Source of the DNA: Hibiscus mutabilis
Lineage: Eukaryota; Streptophyta; Magnoliopsida; Malvales; Malvaceae
Assembly (NCBI GenBank): GCA_019671005.1
Contig: CM033745.1
Span: 39,601,834 to 39,665,833, forward strand
Direction: 5' to 3'
Length of the DNA: 64,000 nucleotides
The notes under the pieces were generated by a model. The model worked only from the letters and a program-made list of their open reading frames with translations. It had not been told where the DNA came from and did not search any database. Shown here one piece after another: positions 35,562-45,857 of the stretch. The position numbers and the translations under genes were made by a program. The number at the start of each line of letters is the position of its first letter. The stretch's first letter is position 1.

Positions 35562-38390
35562 TGTAATACCTCTTTTCCGGTCTGGTGGAGAACCGGGTCG
35601 AAAAATGTTATCGAAAACTTATTCAGAGATTGAAAGTTTAACCAAGTTCAAAAGCTTGTTCGGAAAGTCTTATTAATCTCTTTTAAGACTTATCGAACTA
35701 ACTTATTAATAACTTATCCAGTTTGGGGTCAATTTTAACCTTTTTCAAACTTAGGGACTAAATTGAAAATTTTACAAATTAAGGGATTTTATCAGAATTT
35801 CTTTTTACAAATCTTCAATTAAACTTACCAATTATTAACCTGTGAAATTTCATTATTAACGGAGGTCGTTTACCTATCCAATTAGACCAATTAAAGATTA
35901 GTGACCAATCTATAAACTATTTAAAGCCGTAGTTTAAGTCTTTTAACAGAATTAACGAACACCATACCGATACACTTAAGACCGTATCGGTACGCTAAGC
36001 CAAATTTCAAAAATTCTAGATTCAAGGGTATCATGTCCGTACCGATACATCTAAGCTTGTATCGATACTGTTGACTAAGGTTGACTTGTTTCGGTACACA
36101 TGGGGCTGTACCGATGCAATTAATTTTCCAGACCTTAATGCCGAGGTCCGTATCGGTACAGTCCCTAGCGTATTGATACGCCATGTCTTACCAAGTCCAA
36201 ATATGCAAGGCCGTATCGATACAGCTTAACCCGTATCGATACGTCTACCTTGTAATGACAGATTTTATTTGGTGTTTAACAAATTTAACCTATTGAACGA
36301 AGCCCAAATGCCATGAAATTTTATCAGCAAGTTATTAATCTAAAATTCTCATATCATGTGGAATTTTAGACCAATCTGAATTCGTTTACTAGGATTTTAC
36401 CTTTTAGTGCCTTTAAACTCATTTTAACTAGTTTTTCATTTCACAAACATGCCAACTTTCACATTCAACACCTAAGCACTATTAGGCTATTACACGCATA
36501 TCAAAATATGCAAACGTGACATGTTTGAGTCATATGCCACCTTACTAGGAGTTCAAAGCAAAAGTTAAGCATACATACGATTGGTGGAAGTGACTTGCAA
36601 CCGCAAATACACGATCAGAACCCAGAATACTTCAAGATCCTGAAATGCATGAGACACACGAATGTTAGGCTTACATAGCCTAGTGAGGTACTTATAATAA
36701 ATGCACAATAATTTATCAAATACATGAATGACATGTAGGCATGCTTGGGGTAACAATTTACATGGCATCAATCATATAAAATCATATTCAAAGCCAATAG
36801 TCATGATTCCATATAGCAATTATAAATCATATAAACATATCATTTCCCTTGGACATGGTAACCAATGGATACGCGGATCCCCTGTACACCACACATATCA
36901 GAAATAGGCGGTAGCCTTGAGCCATAGCTTCGAAAAATATCTCTTACACAAACCAACCTTATCTCACCACATATAGGTTGTAGCCCCAGACCGTAGTCCA
37001 ATCCCTTACTTAGTGAGCTCGAATAATCCTATGGCATGCCATTTGTATCCAATGTCCACAAGTGTCCAAGGATCACACATATCATCATAGTTCTTACCTT
37101 TGTGCCCGTAGGCCATAACGTATCGGATCACAAATTGAGCCTTAGCTCTACATATCATATCATGGCATATTCATATCAAAATCACATATAGCTTAATTCA
37201 AGTATCGTATATGAGCTTACATACAACAACTATACTGAAAATTTACGATCCTTACCATTAGCATCCACACAGCTTGCTCTACTTGAGCCCTTAAACAAAA
37301 TGCAAATTGTAACACAAAAAAATGCAATGGGATGGCACATTGCCTATCCCTTGACAGAACTACACTCACCTTGAATATCGATGCTTTCAAGGCTCCCGAA
37401 TTACCATTCCTTGGCACTTAGCTTTCGAGGGAGATGACGAGGGATTCTTCTCTACTTCTTGAGCTAGTCCAAAAATTAAGGATTGCATTAGAATCAAACA
37501 CAATGACTTATAAATGTTTTTCAAGCTTGCCGAAACTTGTAGACAACATCGAAATAACAAAATTAGCTTCTTAATCCATGGGCTTCAATTTCAACCTTGA
37601 AGACCTAATCTTGGAATTAAACATTAACAAATTATGGAATCATCAAATTAACATAGGGGTTTTACTCAACAAGTTGTAGGCTTTCAAACGATGTACCAAA
37701 ATTGGACTAGGATCGAAGATTGGATCGAGGTGCTTGCTTAGCTTGAGGTTGAAGATGACAATGGTGGTGTGAGCTTTCTTTCAAGACAAATATGAGGTTT
37801 TTGGTTTCGGGTAATTCAAAAACAAGGATGGAGACTTCCTTAATCATTTAAACCATCCCTTTGGTCAATTCCACCTCCCTCATATCCAATAGAAGGCTTT
37901 CCCTCAAACAAGGAAATCTTAAACAATTATTTTTCATCTTTTCAAGCCATCACGCAAGTTGGAGACATTTGATGACTAATTGTCATCCTTTCTGACCACT
38001 TTCACGTGAGGAGTGGCAAGCAAGGAGGTGAGTCAGTCCCCAAGTTTCAATTTCTTCAATTTAGTCGCCAAAATAGATTTCTGCAGTGACCCGTATCGAT
38101 ACACCTTATGGCCGTATCGATACGGTTAGGCCAAATCTGGTAAGTTAGTTATGGGCAGTTAGGCTGTACCGATGCTGGTATCACCGTATCGATACACCTG
38201 ACTCAGACTTCATATTTCCAGCTTCAAAATTCTTAAAAGGGGATCCAATTGATCACATCAAGTCGCATAGCTTCATTACTAACAAAAAGGGGTACAAAGA
38301 TTAAATATTTACATCACTTGGGTCCACTGGATTCAAAATTTCCGATTACCAGAACCTAATTTTAACTAGGCTGGTTTTCGGGATGTGACA
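35562..38390 (-). repeat. 5' LTR of the Tekay-like element (long form)
   Basis: 2,829 bp, starting tgtaatacctc and ending ggatgtgaca on the plus strand. It carries exact GTAYCGRTAC sites at 35984, 36039, 36059, 36150, 36213, 36233, 38093, 38114 and 38186 (each 10 bp). The six sites at 35984-36242 fall in the segment missing from the other LTR. Confidence 0.9.
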
Positions 38391-39340
38391 GAAAATGTTT
38401 AATATTACTTTAAAATTTAAGGCAAATAAGATCGAACTTTCTAACATTATTGGTTTTTATGCTTTTGGTATCACTTTCTATACAATTAACGAAATCAAAA
38501 ATAGTTACAACTGTAAAAAGGAGAAATTAGCTCTAATTGAGCTCATTTCTCATTGTGTTAAAGAGGAAGAAAAGCTAGAGCATTATAAGTATAAAAGTAC
38601 TCATTTGGTTAGTGCTCATTTAGTCAGTGTCTCCAAGAATAAGGGCAATAAAATAAAATATTAGAATAAAGTTGCTAAGGGTCCAACTCAAAAGAAACAA
38701 CAATAAGTTATAAGGGGTTGATTTCTTTTGTAACAAGTTAGGACATATGTGAAGTAATTAAACTTTAAAAGTGAGCAACTACTTTGATTATTTTGAGTGA
38801 TTCATGGATTGTATATTTTATGATCCCACAATTAAGAAATTATTTAAGGAGAGATCTACAATTTTTTAGGATGTTGAGCTTAGAGGGAGAAATAAGGTTA
38901 GATACATTGCTATTGTGGAGGAAATGGATTATAATTTAATTCTTACTATTACTTTTGACGATGTTTAGGTTTTCACATCTATCATTAATCAAGAAGTGAA
39001 TCAATTACCTCAGCAAAACAATGTTGAACAACTCTCAATCAAGATAAGGTAATTCTTTCAGCAGAACAAACTCAACAACCTCAAAAAAAAACAAGTGTCA
39101 TTAAAAAGGTCTACGAGAGGAAGAAAAAAAATACTATTCGAGATTATTATATTGTATTTCTTCAAGAAAATAATGATAAAATAGAATGATAGAAAATGAT
39201 TGAATCATTTTTTATCAGACTATAAAAGTTCCAACTCTCAAATTAGATTGATGTCATTTAAGAATAGTATAATTTTATGCAAGACAATAAAGTTTAGGAA
39301 CTTGTCTCATTACTTGAAAGGAAATTGATTTTAACAAGAA
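38391..39340 (+). pseudogene. Copia gag-pol relic, part 2
   Basis: The frame picks up at the gag segment MFNITLKFKANKIELS, then YNCKKEKLALIELISHC, VKEEEKLEHYK, THLVSAHLVSVSKNKG and GPTQKKQQ, which is the copia gag end before its zinc knuckle. Further on come a decayed FFCNK/GHM-like stretch, DYYIVFLQEN and a MQDNKV segment near 39276, which precede the copia reverse transcriptase. Most of pol is missing and stops are frequent. Joined to 28370-28651 by removal of the Tekay-like element. Confidence 0.7.
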
Positions 39341-39478
39341 TTTGTTTAACAAAAATTTTCAAAAATGTGAAGTTGGAGGTAGCTCAAAAACAATTTTTTA
39401 AAACAATTTTTTAAAACAATTTTTTATCAAAGACACACTAGTTCCCTAATATTTTTAAACGTTAAAATTGTTAGAATC
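39341..39478 (+). pseudogene. Sirevirus-like gag C-terminal relic, part 1
   Basis: The plus frame reads NNFLKQFFKTIFYQRHTSS up to FLNVK, then is cut by the minus-strand element at 39479. Past 43830 the same frame continues as MVKNVWVPKG. The shared aaaat (39474-39478, 43831-43835) is the TSD. Confidence 0.6.
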
Positions 39479-40583
39479 GATTCCCTCAACTATTTTACTT
39501 GCCAAGTGGTGGAGAAATTGATTTTTGGGTGTTTTTGGTGGAAGCAAAAGATAAAAAAAAATTGACACGTGATTTAGAGTGGTTCGGCTTTCTAAACAAA
39601 GCCAACAACCACTACCTTAGAACCTCACCAAGGATTTCACCAATTCACTAAGAATTCTTCCCCCTTTCTAGGCTTAGGAGGGAACCTTTTACAACCTAGA
39701 CTCAAAAACCATATCTAGCATCCAAAGCTCACAAACCGAGCTTTGGGAACACTCTTAAGCAAGAGAAAACTTAGAAAACGAAATCCCTCTCTAAAGGTTG
39801 ATGTTTGCACATTAAAGCTCTCATCCAAAACTTAGAACACTTGAGCATACATTGACAATTTGAGCTCACAAGTGTTTGTCTATACAAATGATGGAAATTT
39901 AGGCATTAAGACAAATTTGACATCATAATATTGTTGACAACAGGATCATTAGTCTTCCCTAGATGCTTGGAGGTCCCTTTTATACTCCCAAAAGAGTTCA
40001 TAGCCGTTGGAGACGGTTGGGGCCTTTATTTCCCGCAACAAATACAGTTCTGGAGCTGTCCGTATCGGTACGCGGGTAGCCGTATTAGTACGGGTTCTTC
40101 AGAAACTAACCGTTGTACTTTTTCCAGCTGATGCGTATCGATATACGTAGGAGCGTATTGGTACGACCTGTAGTTTAAAAGACCGTTGGGAAATTGACCG
40201 TTGAAAAGCAATTAGGCATATCAGTACATGGTACATCTATATCAATACGGGATACTAGCCGTTGGGGTTTGATAAATAGGGATATCGATACACTTTGAGG
40301 TGTAATGATATGATCCTCTCCGTATCGGTATGGGTTTTGGCTACTGGAAAAATCTATGTAGCTTGAAACCCTTAATCGTATCGATACAGGTAGACCCATA
40401 TCGGTACGGTAAGCATAAAATCAGAGGTTTTTCTACTTTAAAAACGTTTTAAGTTCTTCCAAAGCCTTGAAAAACCCATAAGACATATTTTCAAGTTGTT
40501 TGGACTTAATAGCATTTTGAAATCTTTTCAATTTAGTCCAAAACTATTTTTCAATTTATTGTATCAAAACAAAAATCTCAACA
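39479..40583 (-). repeat. 3' LTR of the gag-only element
   Basis: 1,105 bp, tgttagaatcgattccctca to atctcaaca on the plus strand. Exact GTAYCGRTAC sites are at 40062-40071 and 40378-40387, with several near-matches between. Confidence 0.88.
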
Positions 40584-41073
40584 ATCTCCTCATTTTTGAT
40601 ATAATAAAACAACTTGAAAAATTGTTTGGGATTCTCCCCCTTAGTAAAATAAATTTTGAATAAGAGCTTTGAAAATTCGTAAATACTTAAAGCTCCCCTT
40701 TATTCACTTGAAAAAAAATCAAATTTTCAAACCATTCTCCCCTTTTTTGTTATATCAAAAAGAAATTATAAAACTTTATATTCAAAAATAACAATTGAGA
40801 GTTTTTAAAATTTGACAACAAAAGAATTTTGTTTAAAAATGGCTCTCTTTTCTCAAAGCATCATCAAATGTTAGTCCAACAATTATGATAATCTAGTTGA
40901 ATTAAAAAATAAATCAAAATAAAATAAACAAAATTCAACTAAATTTTACCACACTTGAACCAAAGGGAGGATGTGAAGCCTTCCTTCTTCAAGTGTCATT
41001 CCATGTGTATATGGAGCTCCTTCGTAATGTTGTACTTTGTTGATCATTTTCCATCACGCCTAAAACAAGACAA

Positions 41074-42585
41074 TCACAAAAGTTTTGGTGTCCAAATTGC
41101 TTTGGATCCATATGCATTAGTAGCACATAGCTTAGTCCCCCTAGGAATCCATTTTTCAATTTTATCCTTTTTAGTTGAAGTAATTAGTCCTTTTAGGACC
41201 CAAATACTTCTAAAACATTTTCCATTTACAAATCTAGTGGCACTAGATTGTCTTTGATAAAAATTTGTTTTAACAAAATTTGGTTTGGAGCTTTCTCCAA
41301 TTTCACATGATTGACCCTTTTTGTAAAAAAATTCTTTTTGAGATCATCAATTTCCTTTTGATGATCCTCTTGAACTTTTTGAAGCAAGTTTTATAAATCC
41401 AAAATTTTCTTTTCAAAAGCTTCAAACTTTGCTTCAAGTTCGAGATTTGCTTTGGAAAGCAAACCATTTTCAATTTTCAACTTTGAAAGCAATTTTTGTT
41501 TTTAGAAAATAAAGCCTTGAATTCCAAAATCAAATCATCATAGGCTTCTTGTAACTCATCAAAAGTATGTGAATTTGAACAAGATGGGTTAGTAATTACG
41601 TCACCCTCATGGAGGGTCATTAAGCATAAGTGGGATATCTCATTGTCGGTGGAGTCTTCCTCATCACTCCATGTTGCCACATATGTTTTCTTTGAAGATG
41701 ACCCCTTTTTGTTGAAGCAAGGTAAATAGTATTTAGTATGCCTCGTCTCCTTGCATTCATTGCTCTTTTGGGGATTCTTCATCTTCTTCTTCAATTCATG
41801 CTTGGATTTCTCTATTTCGCTCTTAATGAATCGGGTGAACTTCTTGAAGAGATGAACCATCTCTTCATCTTCACTTTCCTCCTCACTTGATTCTTCATGT
41901 TTGCATTTGGAGGATTTGAGAGCAATGACATTAACATCAATGCCTTTCTCTTTGATCTTTTTCTCCTTCTCCTTCTCCCTCTTTAAGGGTTTGACACTAA
42001 CTCATAAGTTAGCAAGAATTCGATTAGCTCATCAAGCTTGAGCTCCTTCAAGTTCTTGGCTTCAATGATAGCCGTCTTCTTACTCTCCCATGATTTAGGA
42101 AGTGAATAGATTAACTTTCGAACGAGCTTGTCCTCTGGAATCTTCTCTCAAAATCCTTGAAGCTCATTGACAATTGTGGAGAACCGATCGAACATGCTCT
42201 TGAAGTCTTCATTTGGGTCCATCTTGAAGTTCTCATACTCTAGGATGAGAAGTCTAATCTTGGTCTCGTTTACTTCATTTGTTCCCTCGTATATAGCTTC
42301 AACCTTGTCCCATATCTCCTTGGCACTCTCACAAGAAGAAACTTTGGCATACTCCTCCGATCCCAATGCACAAAACAGTATGAGCAAGACCTTTGAGTTG
42401 AGTTCTATCATCTTCTTGTCTTCCGTATTCCAATCTTGCCTTCTTTGTTGAGGCACGAACGGTCCATCTTCAACAAGGTCCCAAAGTCGATAATCCTTTG
42501 CCTCGATGAAGTACATCATCATATTCTTCCAATAGGCAAAATGTTCACCGTTGAAGAATTGTGACTTGTCGATGGATTGTGCCAA
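41074..42585 (-). pseudogene. Sirevirus-like gag (broken)
   Basis: The minus frame from the ATG at 42585 (145 codons, MAQSIDKSQFFNGEHFAYW) carries the copia gag domain: YFIEAKDYRLWDLV, then SAKEIWDKVEAIYEG, then FKMDPNEDFKSMFDRFSTI. A stop near 42148 and frame changes follow. A second open part, 41860-41477, has the Lys-rich MVHLFKKFTRFIKSEIEK segment, WSDEEDSTDNE and LCLMTLHEGD, all typical of Sirevirus gag; a coiled-coil-like LEAKFEAF stretch follows. The zinc-knuckle area is decayed. The end reads WVLKGLITSTKK, then AIWTPKLL and stop (41074-41076). Gag would form the particle; nothing here encodes an enzyme. Confidence 0.85.
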
Positions 42586-42678
42586 GGAAACCGGTTGATT
42601 ATTTGGTTGATCGAGCTTGTTGGGATCGCCTCAATAGGTGGTTAAACCTTCTCGATTAAGCCTCTCTCTAATACAAAT

Positions 42679-43830
42679 TGTTAGAATCGATTCCCTCAAT
42701 CGTTTTACTTGCCTGTGGTGGAGAAGTTGATTTTTGGGTATTTGTGGTGGAAGCAAAAGATAGGAAAAATTGACACATGATTTAGAGTGGTTCAGCTTTT
42801 TAACCAAAGCCTACATCCACTACCTTAGCTCCTCACCAAGGATTTCGCCAATTCACTAATAATTTTTCCCCTTTTCTAGGCTTAGGAGGCAACCTTTTAC
42901 AACCTAGACTCACAAACCAAGTCTAGCATCCAAATCTCAAAAACCGAGCTTTGGGAACACTCTTAAGTAAGAGAAAACTTAGCAAACAAAATCCCTCTCT
43001 AAAGGTTGATGTTTGCACACTAAAGCTCTCACCCAAAACTTAGAACACTTGAGCATACATTGTCAATTTGAGCTTACAAGTGTTTGTCTATACAAAGGAT
43101 GGAAATTTAGGCACTAAGACAAATTGGACATCATAATGTTGTTGACAATAGGATCATTAATCTTCCCTAGATGCTTGGAGGTCCCTTTTACACTCCCAAA
43201 TGAGTTCATAGCCGTTGGAGATCGTTGAGGATGAATTGGAGCCGTTAGGGCCTTTATTTCCTGCAATAAATGCAGTTATGAAGCTATCCATATCAGTACG
43301 CGAGTAGACATATCGGTATGGGTTTTTCAGAAACTATTTGTTGTGCTTTTTCTAGCTAATGCGTATCGATACACGTAGGAGCGTACTGGTACGACCTGTA
43401 GTTTAAAAGACCATTGGGAAATTGACCGTTGAAAAGAAGTTAGGCGTATCGGTACACTATACATCCTGTCGGTACGAGATACTAGTCGTTGGGGGGTTTG
43501 ATAAATAGGGATATCGATATGATTTGAGGTGTATTGGTATGATCCTCTTTGTATCGGTACGGCCAAGCTGTACCGATACGAGTTTTGGCTATTGGAAAAT
43601 CTTTGTAGCTTGAAACCCTTAATCTTATCAATACAGGTAGACCCGTGTCGGTACGGTAAGCATAAAATTAGAGGTTTTGCTACTTTAAAAACGTTTTAAG
43701 TTCTTCCAAAGCCTTGAAAAACCCATAAGACATATTTTCAAGTTGTTTGGACTTAATAGCATTTTGAAATCTTTTCAATTTAGTTCAAAACTATTTTTCA
43801 ATTTATTATATCAAAACAAAAATCTCAACA
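42679..43830 (-). repeat. 5' LTR of the gag-only element
   Basis: 1,152 bp, matching 39479-40583 with point differences. Exact GTAYCGRTAC sites are at 43373, 43446, 43551 and 43570 (each 10 bp). Confidence 0.88.
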
Positions 43831-43977
43831 AAAATGGTGAAGAATGTTTGGGTCCCTAAGGGACTAATTTCTTCTAAGAAAAGGGAAAACATTGAAATAT
43901 AGATTCTTAAGGGGATTAAGTTATTTGGGACTAACGCCATTGGATCCAAAGTAATTTGGATACCAAAAATTACTTGA
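43831..43977 (+). pseudogene. Sirevirus-like gag C-terminal relic, part 2
   Basis: The plus frame reads MVKNVWVPKGLISSKK, then LFGTNAIGSKVIWIPKIT and a stop at 43975-43977. It aligns position by position with the end of the minus-strand gag at 41074 (WVLKGLITSTKK, AYGSKAIWTPKLL, stop). One internal stop lies between the two motifs. No pol follows. Confidence 0.7.
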
Positions 43978-45002
43978 TTGTCTTTTGTAGGTGTACTTGA
44001 GCCATTGATGATCAGAGTCAAATTTTCGGAAGCTCGTGACACACAAAGAAGGAATGACACTTGGAGAATGAAGGCTTAACATCCTACCTTGGTTCAACTG
44101 GTAATATTTAATTGCATGCAATTTGGTTGATCTTGTTTATATTGTTTGATTTTGATGATGATCTAAGCATGTTTGTATGACTTCATATTGTGCATAATTG
44201 CATATAGTTATGGGAGTCCTAATTGCACGAGTTACATTTTTTGGCCTCTATGCTTGATTTCTATGTCTATGGCCATTAACTTGTAATGTTTGGTTGATTT
44301 TGGTGGAATCCATGCTTGATTTATCTATATATGTTATCTTGAGAAACATGTTTGAAATGTAGCTTATATGGTCTTTAATGCATATCTAATCTTCTTAAAG
44401 TCTTTGGATGCTCTTAGGATATCATAAAAAGGCATTTAAAAGTGTTTTGCTGCATTTTTTCAATAATTGTGCAGTCGATATTGGTACCATCCTTACCGTG
44501 CCAGTACTGCATTAGTCATGTATCGATACGGATGAATCCGTACCGGTACGCGTTGACAAAAGGGACAATTTTGTCTTATTTTTGCCATGCCTTGTATGCT
44601 TTTTGGTATATCTTCATATATGGCAATTTAAATTGATTTTTTCGGTTTATTTGTTTCATTTAAATGGAATTCAATTTTATTTCTCTTAAATTGTTGGACT
44701 AACAATTTACTTGTTGCTTGAGTAAGGGTGACCAATATTTTTTATTCTTTATTTTTAAATTCTTTAGTCTTTTCTCTATTGTTTTGAACTTAATGTGATT
44801 TCAAATTCGATTTTGAAATTATTTTTTGATATAACAAAAAGGGATGAGAGATAGGTAGGTTTGAAAAAATAAATTTCAAAAGGAAAAAGAAGGAGCTTTA
44901 AATATTTTCAAAATATTCTCTTTTTAAAAAAATATTTTTTATGGGGGAGTTTTTACAAAAACAATTTTTCAAGTGGTTTCATTATATCAAAAAGGGGGAG
45001 AT
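43978..45002 (+). other. Non-coding 3' part and polypurine tract of the Sirevirus-like relic
   Basis: About 1 kb without coding sense. Just after the gag stop, ggaatgacacttggagaatg and ggcttaacatcctacc recur in the minus-strand element, showing common descent. Exact GTAYCGRTAC sites are at 44520 and 44540. Two purine tracts, atgggggag (44941-44949) and aaaaagggggag (44989-45000), precede the LTR; multiple polypurine tracts are a known Sirevirus trait. Confidence 0.65.
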
Positions 45003-45857
45003 TGTTGAGATATTTGATTCTGATATAACTTGAAGAAAAATATTTTTAGACTTAAACTAATTTGCAAAAATATTTCAAAAGTCCATAAACTTGAAAAATA
45101 TGTTTGAAATATTTTCAAAGGGTTTTTGGCATGTTTTAAATGATTTTAAGTAGACAAAGTGTCAAAAACAGGCCTTGAGTACTTAGTACAGTTTGATCCG
45201 TACTAATACCCAGAGTGCCCATATCGGTACGATTTTCCGAGTACTGATACGACCCTTTGTCCCCGAGTTTTGGCAAATTCCAGTAGCCAATTTGAGTATC
45301 GATACGGCCTCAGTTGTACCGGTTCTCTTTGTATTAATTGCTCCAACGGCTCTTTCCTCTTTGAGACAGGTATCGATACCGGTCCTTGAGTACTGATACC
45401 AACGAGCCTAGAACTGCATTTATGGCTGGAAATTAAGTCCCTAACGGCTCCAAACCAACCCCAAATGGCTAGTAACGGTCATGAACACTTAGAGGGTTTA
45501 AAAGACTCAATCAAGCAGCTATGCAACAACAAGAAAACAACTTGCCAACATTCAATGATAGAGAAAGTGTCCTAGAGCTTAAAATTGTCATATTTATTGT
45601 AGAAAAGCACTAGTGTGCCAAATTGTCACATTTACTCAAGTGTTTAGGATTTTGGGTGAGAGCTTATTTGTGTAAACATATTTGTCTTGTGAGGTTTTCA
45701 TTTGTTTGGTAATTTGTATTCTCTTTGTAAGAGTGTTTCTAGACTTTGGAGTATAAGTCTAGGTTTGTGAGGGTTATCTCATTGATCCCGGAAAAAAAAG
45801 ACAAATTAGTGATTTATGGAAAATTCTTAGTGTGGATAGCTAAGGTAGTCGAAGTAG

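Larger units (their letters stand above)
28652..38390 (-). mobile_element. Ty3/Tekay-like chromodomain retrotransposon, near complete, with TSD
   Basis: A 9.7 kb element with LTRs at 28652-30707 and 35562-38390 and the perfect TSD gaaaa (28647-28651, 38391-38395). On the minus strand the order is LTR, Met-tRNA primer site, gag, protease, reverse transcriptase, RNase H, integrase, chromodomain, polypurine tract, LTR. The integrase-last order and the chromodomain place it in the chromovirus branch, most like Tekay/Del. Many stops, frameshifts and changed catalytic residues show it is dead. It sits inside a copia gag relic. Confidence 0.93.
39479..43830 (-). mobile_element. Gag-only Sirevirus-like LTR element with perfect TSD
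   Basis: LTRs are at 39479-40583 and 42679-43830, with TSD aaaat on both sides. Minus-strand order is 5' LTR, a decayed Met-tRNA primer site (atttgtattagagag next to the LTR), gag (42585 down to 41074), about 490 bp of non-coding DNA, a purine tract and the 3' LTR. No protease, integrase, RT or RNase H is present, so the element would need enzymes from a relative. It has inserted into a plus-strand member of the same group. Confidence 0.88.

Noticed and set aside
42167..42451. 94-codon plus-strand frame
   Set aside because: Complement of the Sirevirus-like gag.
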